From Leucothrix mucor (lineage in GTDB: Bacteria; Pseudomonadota; Gammaproteobacteria; Thiotrichales; Thiotrichaceae), in assembly GCA_011322515.1 (NCBI GenBank), contig DRMS01000084.1, forward strand, positions 1-5,268: a DNA stretch of 5,268 nt, written 5' to 3'. Position 1 is the first letter of the stretch. Each line of letters begins with the position of its first letter. Under the pieces are notes generated by a model, which searched no databases, had not been told where the DNA came from, and saw only the letters and a program-made list of their open reading frames with translations. The translations under genes were made by a program, and so were the position numbers. This document shows, one piece after another, positions 1-5,265 of this stretch.

Positions 1-1
1 C

Positions 2-820
2 ATTACCATGTTGCGCTTATTTAAGATTCCGCTAGCGCTATTTGGCTTTAAAGAACGCCAAAGAAGGGATGCAGCACAAGAGATTCGAGACACCCTAGAA
101 AGCCTGATTCGCCCCCGCTATGATGCAATTAGCAACGGTGATGATAAAGAATGGAGCGATATTTTATCCACACTGCTAAATACCATTGACCCCGACACCA
201 ATGAGCGCTTTAGCTTTAAAGAAATTGTTGACCAAGTGGCAATGCTCTTTTTGGCAGGGCATGAAACCTCAGCCAGTGCCTTATCATGGACCTTTTACCT
301 ACTTGCCGAATACCCCGAAATCCAACAACAAGCCTTTAAAGAAATTCAGGACACCATCGGTGATCGCAAAATCAAAAAAGAAGATATTAAAAAACTCACT
401 TTTGTCACCGCTATTTTTCGCGAAACCTTGCGTCTATACCCCCCCGTTGGTTTTATGGCACGAGAAGCAAAAGAAAAAGTCACTTTACGTGATAAAATCG
501 TAGCAAAAGGAAAAACAGTGATTGTTTCGCCATGGTTAATTCATCGTAATAAAGATAATTGGCAGAACCCGCATGAATTTGATCCACAACGATTCTTACA
601 GCAACATGATATACCCTTAAAATCTAAATACCTACCCTTTGGTATGGGGCAACGCTTATGCGTAGGTGCGTCATTTGCAATGCAGGAAGCAGTCTTGATT
701 ACTGCATCATTCTTACAACAATACCGTGTAGAAAGCATCTCAGGATTTGAACCAAAACCTGTTGGACGGCTGACCATTCGCTCTGAAAATGGCATTAATG
801 TGCGTATCATTCAACGCTGA
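2..820 (+). CDS. Cytochrome P450, C-terminal part (5' end outside the window)
   Basis: This is the C-terminal portion of a haem-thiolate monooxygenase, which uses O2 and electrons from a redox partner to oxidise an organic substrate. The frame is open to the window edge, so the Met codon at base 8 is probably internal: 270 residues remain from it, against roughly 400-460 for a bacterial P450. Counting from that Met, the I-helix oxygen-activation motif AGHETS is at 83-88, the K-helix ExxR (ETLR) at 139-142, the PERF-like DPQRF at 192-196, and the haem loop FGMGQRLCVG at 211-220 with Cys218 as the iron ligand. All C-terminal hallmarks are intact, so nothing suggests decay. It ends about 50 residues after the Cys, so no reductase domain is fused and a separate ferredoxin system is expected. 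The substrate and CYP family cannot be told from this part. A strong hairpin follows the stop codon. Confidence 0.95.
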   Translation: MTMLRLFKIPLALFGFKERQRRDAAQEIRDTLESLIRPRYDAISNGDDKEWSDILSTLLNTIDPDTNERFSFKEIVDQVAMLFLAGHETSASALSWTFYLLAEYPEIQQQAFKEIQDTIGDRKIKKEDIKKLTFVTAIFRETLRLYPPVGFMAREAKEKVTLRDKIVAKGKTVIVSPWLIHRNKDNWQNPHEFDPQRFLQQHDIPLKSKYLPFGMGQRLCVGASFAMQEAVLITASFLQQYRVESISGFEPKPVGRLTIRSENGINVRIIQR

Positions 821-821
821 T

Positions 822-855
822 TCAAAAAGTGTTGTATAATAGCAACACTTTTTGA
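822..855. terminator. Perfect 13-bp hairpin after the P450 gene, probable bidirectional terminator
   Basis: The 13 bases at 822-834 (TCAAAAAGTGTTG) are exactly the reverse complement of 843-855, with an 8-base loop at 835-842. The stem begins two bases after the P450 stop codon and carries an A-tract on its 5' arm and a T-tract on its 3' arm, which is typical of a terminator that works on both strands. The loop reads TATAATAG and so contains a perfect -10 hexamer. No matching -35 is visible 17 bases upstream, so I do not call a promoter. Confidence 0.75.
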
Positions 856-905
856 GGATGCTATCCTCAGTTTTATTTCTTTCTGCGAGGATTAGTTTTT
901 TGGAA

Positions 906-1253
906 ATGAAAGAAAGGCTTGCAGGTTTTTTGCTAATGACCGCAGTCGTGCCACTAGCCATTCTAGGCTACTTAATTATTGTCTATGTCGGTTTTTTTTC
1001 CAACGTGCAACGTGGACGTGCAGGCGTGCGCGCATTAGATCATTTTGTCAATGCTGCCGTTTTCAACGGTAACGCATGGGAATCCGTATCCTCACACGCT
1101 TGGCGAGTTAGAAAAACACACCGCTGGGCGCGTATGGTCATCTGGGTTACCGATAAATTCCAGCCTAATCACTGCAAGCGCGCAAATAAGCGCGAACAGC
1201 CTGTTTTAGATTTAGTAATGAGTAAGCGCCTACATGAGAAAACAATAAAATAA
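906..1253 (+). CDS. Small membrane-anchored protein resembling a phage-associated family
   Basis: A 115-residue protein of unknown function. Residues 7-31 form one long hydrophobic segment, followed by a basic stretch (QRGRAG) and a soluble tail, so a single-pass inner-membrane protein with the tail in the cytoplasm is likely. The tail carries spaced motifs: LDHFVNA (44-50), ESVSSHAWR (59-67), a Trp/Arg-rich stretch, then NHC (88-90) and a basic end. From memory, the order LDQ-x-x-N, E-x-x-S-x-R-A-x-R, then HC is shared by short uncharacterised proteins common in phages and prophages of Proteobacteria. That match is by motif only. No phage gene is visible nearby. A GAGGA sits at 887-891, which suits an in-frame TTG start at 900 (8-base gap) better than the ATG at 906 (14 bases); ATG is chosen conservatively. 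An upstream TTG at 852 lies in the terminator stem and is unlikely. Confidence 0.7.
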   Translation: MKERLAGFLLMTAVVPLAILGYLIIVYVGFFSNVQRGRAGVRALDHFVNAAVFNGNAWESVSSHAWRVRKTHRWARMVIWVTDKFQPNHCKRANKREQPVLDLVMSKRLHEKTIK

Positions 1254-1289
1254 TTTTATGATAGGCAGGTGCTAATATCTTTATGCAAG

Positions 1290-1453
1290 TTAGGAAGCTC
1301 CAAGCAATGACTTTACCCATCTTGCTTGCCCTTTTGCTCCTGCTTGAATCATCTCAATCATTGCGTAAAGCAACTATACGCCTCTTGAGATACTCCAATC
1401 AGGAACAAAAAATCAGCGCAATAGAGCTAAATTCACTACTTGGAACCTCCTTA
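1290..1453. mobile_element. MITE-like palindromic element, copy A of a TTA-flanked family
   Basis: A 164-base non-coding element that is mostly an imperfect inverted repeat. The ends GGAAGCTCCAAG (1293-1304) and CTTGGAACCTCC (1439-1450) are inverted repeats matching at 10 of 12 positions, and each is bordered by TTA (1290-1292 and 1451-1453), consistent with a 3-bp target duplication. The arms continue to pair imperfectly inward to a central cap near 1356-1386. Bases 1342-1414 match the reverse complement of 2191-2263 at 57 of 73 positions without gaps, so this is a diverged copy, in opposite orientation, of the element at 2150-2316. It encodes no transposase; mobilisation in trans by an unlinked transposase is inferred. 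It sits between the converging genes at 906-1253 and 1547-1792. A 79-codon frame at 1283-1522 overlaps it and is not treated as a gene. Confidence 0.75.
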
Positions 1454-1476
1454 AGCAAGAGGGAGCAGGAGGACAC

Positions 1477-1518
1477 AATAAATCTAACATTATGCTCATT
1501 TATTTTATTAGATTTATT
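1477..1518. repeat. 11-bp perfect inverted repeat between converging genes, possible weak terminator
   Basis: AATAAATCTAA at 1477-1487 is the exact reverse complement of 1508-1518, with a 20-base AT-rich loop. A near copy of the right arm, TTAGATTTTATT, follows at 1531-1542, so the left arm could pair with either. The position, just past the 3' end of the minus-strand DUF2164 gene, fits a transcript end. The stem is all but one pair per arm A-T and has no GC core, so termination is only a suggestion. Confidence 0.4.
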
Positions 1519-1546
1519 ATGACCTTCTACTTAGATTTTATTGCCT

Positions 1547-1792
1547 TTAATCCGTAGGCTTTTCAATCTCATACAAAGCATCGGCAAACTCATCGACCTT
1601 ACTGCTAATAACTGCTTGTGCATCAAGCAATCCCTGATTGTAATAATACGCACCCACCGTTTCTGAGAAAAAATCCAATAGAAACTCAGCATCAAACTGA
1701 CCAATTTCTTGGTTTAATTCATCATTAAAATAAAGCTTAATTTTAGTAACGATTATTTCTTTTTGCTCTTTTGATAATTTAATTTCTGACAT
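1547..1792 (-). CDS. DUF2164 family protein
   Basis: An 81-residue acidic cytoplasmic protein of the DUF2164 family, whose function is unknown. The family is recognisable from the N-terminal LSKEQKE (6-12), the central EIGQFDAEFLLDFF (29-42), then YYYNQGLLDAQAV (50-62), and a C-terminal LYEIEKP. The whole length fits the family, so the gene looks intact and is not a fragment. There is no signal peptide or membrane segment; most of the sequence looks helical. A GGAG (plus-strand CTCC at 1806-1809) lies about 13 bases before the ATG, which is a long spacing. The gene stands alone and converges with the gene at 906-1253. A 12-bp perfect palindrome at 1824-1835 and a MITE-like element from 1851 lie directly upstream, so its promoter must be within or just before these. 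Confidence 0.9.
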   Translation of the reverse strand: MSEIKLSKEQKEIIVTKIKLYFNDELNQEIGQFDAEFLLDFFSETVGAYYYNQGLLDAQAVISSKVDEFADALYEIEKPTD

Positions 1793-1823
1793 TGGTTTTT
1801 TTAGTCTCCAAGAATAAATATAG

Positions 1824-1835
1824 GTATGATCATAC
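1824..1835. promoter_or_regulatory. 12-bp perfect palindrome upstream of the DUF2164 gene
   Basis: GTATGATCATAC is its own reverse complement and lies about 32 bases upstream of the DUF2164 start codon. On the minus strand an AT-rich TATATT follows it directly and could serve as a -10 hexamer, with no good -35. The location suits a dimeric repressor or activator site, but nothing identifies a regulator. Confidence 0.3.
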
Positions 1836-1850
1836 TTCTTAAGTGTTTTA

Positions 1851-2020
1851 AGGCTACCCGTTTAAGGCGGGACAGTTCATGTTTCTGCTATTCACCCGCC
1901 CCCTTCGACAAGCTCAGGAAGCGGTCTCCTGAGTCTACCGAAGGGCTAGTTCCCTGAGCTTGTCGAAGGGTACGGGTTATTTGCCATGACGTGACTTGTC
2001 CCGCCTTAAGTTGGTAGCCT
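1851..2020. mobile_element. MITE-like element with 24-bp terminal inverted repeats and 6-bp flanking duplication
   Basis: A 170-base non-coding element. Bases 1851-1874 match the reverse complement of 1997-2020 at 21 of 24 positions: AGGCTACC, three mismatched bases, then TTAAGGCGGGACA. It is immediately bordered by the direct repeat GTTTTA at 1845-1850 and 2021-2026, which looks like a 6-bp target-site duplication and suggests a fairly recent insertion. The interior is more GC-rich than its surroundings and contains a perfect 18-bp inverted repeat (1901-1918 with 1953-1970). The element has no transposase, and its ends differ from those of the TTA-flanked family at 1290-1453 and 2150-2316, so it is a separate family. 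A minus-strand frame at 1888-2163 that runs through it resembles no protein I know and is not called. Confidence 0.75.
1901..1970. repeat. Nested palindrome with 18-bp core, three alternative hairpins
   Basis: CCCTTCGACAAGCTCAGG (1901-1918) pairs perfectly with 1953-1970, and ACCCG (1894-1898) with CGGGT (1973-1977) extends it beyond a 2-base mismatch. A competing fold pairs CTCAGGA (1913-1919) with TCCTGAG (1927-1933) and CCCTTCG (1901-1907) with CGAAGGG (1939-1945). Left-arm bases are therefore shared by mutually exclusive structures. I recall this core motif as a recurrent intergenic palindrome in many unrelated bacterial genomes, but could not check it here. Confidence 0.8.
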
Positions 2021-2149
2021 GTTTTAATGTTCAGGAAAAAGCTAAAGCTTTCATTTCTTAGGAGTAAAAGCTTTCTCATCTTATAAACTGATGTTACGCA
2101 GCTAAGTGTTTTTAACCACGAAAAGCACGAAATAATAATAGATAAAGCC
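2021..2149. other. Intergenic spacer between two palindromic elements
   Basis: No gene is seen. The stretch holds a 9-base direct repeat AAAGCTTTC (2044-2052 and 2067-2075) and two copies of CACGAAA nine bases apart (2117-2123 and 2126-2132). Neither is long enough to assign a function. Confidence 0.5.
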
Positions 2150-2316
2150 TTAGGAACGTGCACGGAATAACTTTCCGAAGTTCTAACGTAGAATTTTTAT
2201 TTCAGATTGGATGAACTCATGAGGCGCATAGTCACTCTACGCAACGAATGAGATCATCCAAGCTGGGATAAAAAGGCAAGTTAGAGATCGGGACGTTGTT
2301 TCGTGCACGTTCCTTA
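2150..2316. mobile_element. MITE-like palindromic element, copy B of a TTA-flanked family
   Basis: A 167-base non-coding element that folds end to end. The terminal inverted repeats GGAACGTGCACG (2153-2164) and CGTGCACGTTCC (2302-2313) match perfectly and are bordered by TTA at 2150-2152 and 2314-2316. An inner arm at 2194-2220 pairs with 2248-2274 at 23 of 27 positions, leaving a loop of 27 bases at 2221-2247. Its central 73 bases match the element at 1290-1453 in inverted orientation. A 3-bp TNA-type target is typical of some IS5-family elements, so an unlinked transposase of that type is a reasonable but unproven parent. The element ends about 200 bases before the proposed pyrG promoter, so a direct effect on pyrG transcription is possible but not shown. 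Confidence 0.85.
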
Positions 2317-2361
2317 TCATATTTTATGTTAATTGTGTAGCCTCTAATCTCCCTAGCCATC

Positions 2362-2393
2362 CCTCATTCCCATGCTACTGCGTGGGAATGAGG
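2362..2393. repeat. REP-like hairpin
   Basis: CCTCATTCCCATGC (2362-2375) pairs with GCGTGGGAATGAGG (2380-2393) through 14 positions, 13 of them Watson-Crick and one T-G wobble, around the tetraloop TACT. I recall the TTCCCACGC / GCGTGGGAA core as a common dispersed palindrome in proteobacterial genomes. A looser outer pair, ATCTCCC (2347-2353) with GGGAGAT (2426-2432), encloses it. No T-tract follows, so it is not an obvious terminator. Confidence 0.75.
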
Positions 2394-2496
2394 ATGAATA
2401 GAGATCAGTAAAAATCAGAAAAAAGGGGAGATAATCATCAAATATCAACAGCGCCTGAAAGAGGTATTTTTATTTGCTATCGACTAAACTATCAGG

Positions 2497-2525
2497 CTGT
2501 TTCTATAAAGTGTGTGTGCTAGAAT
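2497..2525 (+). promoter_or_regulatory. Proposed pyrG-kdsA promoter with extended -10
   Basis: TAGAAT at 2520-2525 matches the sigma-70 -10 box at 5 of 6 bases and is preceded by TG plus one base (2517-2519), an extended -10. A weak -35 candidate CTGTTT (2497-2502) sits 17 bases upstream. Transcription would start near 2532, giving a leader of about 30 bases. An imperfect inverted repeat, CAGCGCCTGA (2449-2458) with TCAGGCTG (2492-2499), overlaps the -35 and could be an operator. Confidence 0.5.
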
Positions 2526-2563
2526 CTGCGCCTTGATTTACATTTATCAGGAATAACAAATAT

Positions 2564-4201
2564 ATGGTGCGATATATATTCATTACAGGCGGCGTGGTGT
2601 CATCGCTAGGTAAAGGTATAGCGGCAGCTTCGCTAGGTTCAATTCTTGAAGAACGCGGTCTGAGTGTCACAATGATGAAGCTTGATCCTTATATTAATGT
2701 TGACCCTGGAACGATGAGTCCATTCCAACATGGTGAGGTCTTTGTTACTGAGGATGGTGCAGAGACGGATCTGGATCTGGGACACTATGAGCGCTTTGTG
2801 GGTTTTACCGCCACCCAATTAAACAATTTTACGAGTGGCAGAATTTATAGCAATGTGATTCGCAAGGAGCGACAAGGTGGCTATTTAGGTGCAACAGTGC
2901 AGGTTATTCCGCATATTACCGATGAGATAAAAGCAGGTGTACGTGCGGCGGGCAAAGGGTTTGATATTGCGATGGTCGAAGTCGGTGGCACGGTGGGCGA
3001 TATTGAGTCATTGCCTTTTATGGAAGCTTTACGTCAAATGGGGGTAGAAGAAGGCGATAATGCGCTATTTATGCATTTGACTCTTGTGCCTTATCTGGCA
3101 ACAGCTGGTGAGTTAAAAACTAAGCCGACGCAACATTCTGTTAAAGAATTGCGCTCCATTGGTATTCAGCCTGATATTTTACTTTGTCGTAGTGAGAAAA
3201 TAATCCCTGATAAAGAGCGTAAGAAAATAGCGCTATTTACTAATGTAAAAGAAGAGGCGGTGATTCCTGTTATCGACCTTGATAATATCTATAAAATTCC
3301 ACTCTGGTTGCATTCGCAACGCCTTGATCAAATTGTTGTCGATAAACTTAAACTAGACAACTTACCTGAAGCAAGTTTAGCGGGTTGGAAAGAAGTGGTT
3401 AATATCATGGAATTTCCCGAGTCTGAGATTATTGTGGCAATGGTGGGTAAATATATGGATTTGACCGAATCCTATAAGTCACTAAATGAAGCATTGACAC
3501 ATGCTGGCGTGCAAACCCGTTCTAAAGTCACCATCCGCTATGTTGATGCAGAAAAATTAGAGACCGAAGGGCCAAAGCAATTAAAAAATGTTGATGCCAT
3601 CCTTGTTCCTGGTGGTTTTGGGCAGCGCGGTATTGAAGGTAAAATAATTGCGGCACAATATGCGCGTGAAAATAAAGTACCTTATCTGGGAATCTGTCTA
3701 GGAATGCAAATTGCTGTGATTGAATTTTCACGCCATTGCGCAGGGTTGCATGATGCTAATAGTACTGAATTTAATCAAAAGACTCCGCATCCTGTTATTG
3801 GCTTAATTACCGAGTGGATGGATGAGTCAGGAGATGTTGAGACGCGTGATGCAGACTCTGATATGGGTGGCACAATGCGCTTAGGTGGGCAGAAATGTAA
3901 TCTACTGGAAGGCTCATTAGCACAACACTCTTATGGCACAGATGAAATAGTTGAGCGTCATCGTCATCGTTATGAATTTAACAACCATTATCGTGATCTA
4001 TTATCTGAAAAGGGCTTAGTCATCTCAGGCGTATCGCAAGATAATACACTGGTTGAGATGATTGAATTTGCGGATCATCCTTGGTTTTTAGCCTGTCAAT
4101 TTCACCCTGAATTTACCTCAAAACCTCGTGCGGGGCATCCGCTCTTTACGGGATATATACAGGCTGCCTTAACGCATCATAAAAAATCAGCAAGGAATTA
4201 A
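2564..4201 (+). CDS. pyrG: CTP synthase (glutamine-hydrolysing)
   Basis: A cytoplasmic enzyme that makes CTP from UTP, ATP and glutamine, the last step of de novo pyrimidine nucleotide synthesis. It has 545 residues, the same length as I recall for the E. coli enzyme, and aligns throughout. The N-terminal synthetase domain (about 1-270) has the P-loop GGVVSSLGKG (9-18, Lys17), the metal-binding Asp71 in LDLGHYERF, Glu139 in VEVGG, and TKPTQHSVKEL (186-196). The C-terminal class I glutamine amidotransferase domain has PGGFGQRG (349-356), the nucleophile Cys378 in LGICLGMQ, the RHRHRYE loop (465-471), and His514/Glu516 in FHPEF. All catalytic residues are present. The only nearby ATG is at 2564, giving MVRYIF; an AGGA lies at 2549-2552, an 11-base spacing that is slightly long. 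It is the first gene of an operon with kdsA, two bases downstream. Confidence 0.98.
   Translation: MVRYIFITGGVVSSLGKGIAAASLGSILEERGLSVTMMKLDPYINVDPGTMSPFQHGEVFVTEDGAETDLDLGHYERFVGFTATQLNNFTSGRIYSNVIRKERQGGYLGATVQVIPHITDEIKAGVRAAGKGFDIAMVEVGGTVGDIESLPFMEALRQMGVEEGDNALFMHLTLVPYLATAGELKTKPTQHSVKELRSIGIQPDILLCRSEKIIPDKERKKIALFTNVKEEAVIPVIDLDNIYKIPLWLHSQRLDQIVVDKLKLDNLPEASLAGWKEVVNIMEFPESEIIVAMVGKYMDLTESYKSLNEALTHAGVQTRSKVTIRYVDAEKLETEGPKQLKNVDAILVPGGFGQRGIEGKIIAAQYARENKVPYLGICLGMQIAVIEFSRHCAGLHDANSTEFNQKTPHPVIGLITEWMDESGDVETRDADSDMGGTMRLGGQKCNLLEGSLAQHSYGTDEIVERHRHRYEFNNHYRDLLSEKGLVISGVSQDNTLVEMIEFADHPWFLACQFHPEFTSKPRAGHPLFTGYIQAALTHHKKSARN
4192..4196 (+). promoter_or_regulatory. Ribosome-binding site of kdsA inside the pyrG 3' end
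   Basis: AAGGA lies within the last pyrG codons, seven bases before the kdsA ATG. This supports that start and suggests translational coupling, since the pyrG stop is only two bases from the kdsA start. Confidence 0.75.
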
Positions 4202-4203
4202 GC

Positions 4204-5037
4204 ATGAAATTATGTGGATTTGAGGTAGGCCAAGATAAGCCCTTCTTTTTGATCTCAGGATCCTGTGTGGTTGAATCTGAAAAAATGTCACTGGATATTG
4301 CCGAAACATTAAAACAAATAACCGATAAATTATCGATCCCCTATATCTTTAAAGCCTCCTTTGATAAAGCCAATCGCTCCTCCCATGCTAGCTTTCGAGG
4401 ACCTGGAATAGAAGAAGGCTTGCGTATTCTTGAGAAAGTAAAAAATGAAATAGGTGTACCTGTGTTAACCGATGTGCATGAAGATACTGCACTGGATGAG
4501 GTTGCAGATGTGGTCGATGTCGTGCAAACTCCCGCGTTTCTTTGTCGGCAAACCAACTTTATTCAAAAAGTAGCAACATTAAAACTCCCCGTGAATATCA
4601 AAAAAGGGCAATTTCTAGCACCTTGGGATATGAAAAACGTGGTGGATAAAGCCAGAGCGGTTGGCAATGAGCAAATTATGGTCTGTGAGCGTGGCTATAC
4701 CTTTGGCTATAACAACCTAGTCTCGGATATGCGCGGATTAGCCACGATGCGAGATACCGACTGCCCCATTATTTTTGATGCCACGCACTCCGTTCAACTA
4801 CCAGGTGGGCAGGGGAATTGCTCAGGTGGCGAGCGCCAGCATGTACCCGTCTTAGCGCGTGCTGCAATGGCGGTAGGCATTGCGGGGATTTTTATGGAAT
4901 CACATCCAAAACCTGATGAAGCATTGAGCGATGGTCCAAATTCATGGCCATTAGATCGTATGGAAGAATTATTAACAACTTTGTTAGAACTTGATCAAGT
5001 CGTCAAGTCACAAGCGTATCTGGAAGATACACTATAG
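4204..5037 (+). CDS. kdsA: 3-deoxy-8-phosphooctulonate (KDO-8-P) synthase, metal-dependent type
   Basis: A cytoplasmic enzyme that condenses phosphoenolpyruvate with arabinose 5-phosphate to give KDO-8-phosphate, the precursor of the KDO sugar joining lipid A to the core of lipopolysaccharide. The 277 residues cover the whole TIM-barrel. Visible family motifs are FKASFDKANRSS (49-60), FRGPGIEEG (64-72), TDVHE (89-93), QTPAFLCRQT (108-117), NIKKGQFLAPWDM (131-143) and FDATHSVQ (191-198). Position 21 is Cys (GSCVVES) where the metal-independent E. coli type has Asn. His195, Glu232 and Asp243 complete the metal site. These four are each exactly 10 higher than the Aquifex ligands as I remember them (Cys11, His185, Glu222, Asp233), which places it in the metal-dependent class. 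Ser20 replaces the usual Pro of GPC. The overall sequence resembles xanthomonad KdsA. It is the second gene after pyrG; in many Gammaproteobacteria eno follows, but none starts within the next 231 bases. Confidence 0.97.
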   Translation: MKLCGFEVGQDKPFFLISGSCVVESEKMSLDIAETLKQITDKLSIPYIFKASFDKANRSSHASFRGPGIEEGLRILEKVKNEIGVPVLTDVHEDTALDEVADVVDVVQTPAFLCRQTNFIQKVATLKLPVNIKKGQFLAPWDMKNVVDKARAVGNEQIMVCERGYTFGYNNLVSDMRGLATMRDTDCPIIFDATHSVQLPGGQGNCSGGERQHVPVLARAAMAVGIAGIFMESHPKPDEALSDGPNSWPLDRMEELLTTLLELDQVVKSQAYLEDTL

Positions 5038-5251
5038 GTATTAACAATGCCTTCACCAATTCAAAAATAATATATCACCATGAAGAACATGAAGTTTTTT
5101 ATAATCAATAAATTATATTATTACTACAAATCACAATAGGTAAGTATTCAGCTAACCCATTGCCACGCTTAATCCAATATTCATACCGATAATCGGCAAG
5201 AAGTGAGGTAAAAACAATCAATAGACTGTTTTTCATACAGCAAAATATCCT

Positions 5252-5265
5252 AAAAAATATTTTTT
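5252..5265. repeat. 14-bp A/T palindrome near the window end
   Basis: Six A, TA, six T form a perfect palindrome, with GCAAAATAT at 5240-5248 and ATATTTTTTGC at 5257-5267 able to pair around it with a 2-base bulge. Between kdsA and this point (5038-5251) the DNA is AT-rich and shows no convincing gene or strong terminator for the pyrG-kdsA transcript. Confidence 0.4.

Noticed and set aside
186..503. A 105-codon plus-strand frame inside the P450 gene.
   Set aside because: It is out of frame with intact P450 motifs and resembles no protein.
852..905. An upstream TTG start that would lengthen the small membrane protein by 18 residues.
   Set aside because: The start would lie in the terminator stem of the preceding gene, and a GAGGA at 887-891 points to a start at 900 or 906.
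1287..1365. A minus-strand segment that reads as a protein-like tail (AMIEMIQAGAKGQARWVKSL) and suggested a transposase remnant.
   Set aside because: It is short, bounded by in-frame stops, and fully covered by the palindromic element. I recognise no transposase in it.
1304..1471. Crossing complementary pairs (GCAATGA/TCATTGC with CTTTAC/GTAAAG, and CTTGCTT/AAGCAAG with CTCCTGCT/AGCAGGAG) that suggested a pseudoknotted RNA.
   Set aside because: The loops between crossing strands would be zero bases for the first pair, which is sterically implausible, and the long inverted repeat of the element explains the complementarity better.
1283..1522. A 79-codon plus-strand frame with a hydrophobic leucine-rich start resembling a signal peptide.
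   Set aside because: It lies almost entirely within the palindromic element at 1290-1453, whose similarity to 2150-2316 is at the DNA level and in inverted orientation. Its leucine run comes from CT-rich arm sequence, and no well-spaced ribosome-binding site precedes it.
1888..2163. A 91-codon minus-strand frame.
   Set aside because: It runs through the MITE-like element at 1851-2020 and into the next one; the C-terminal part is translated palindrome and no family resemblance is seen.
5047..5149. Tiny plus-strand frames after kdsA (7 codons from 5047 and 19 codons from about 5081).
   Set aside because: Neither has a ribosome-binding site or coding character; the AT-rich composition gives such frames by chance.
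5105..5236. A 43-codon minus-strand frame beginning MKNSLLIVFTSLL with a TTAGGA upstream; a one-base shift would give a hydrophobic continuation.
   Set aside because: It is very short, has a poorly spaced ribosome-binding site, stops soon in both frames and resembles no family I know. It could be a remnant, but the sequence does not support a gene.
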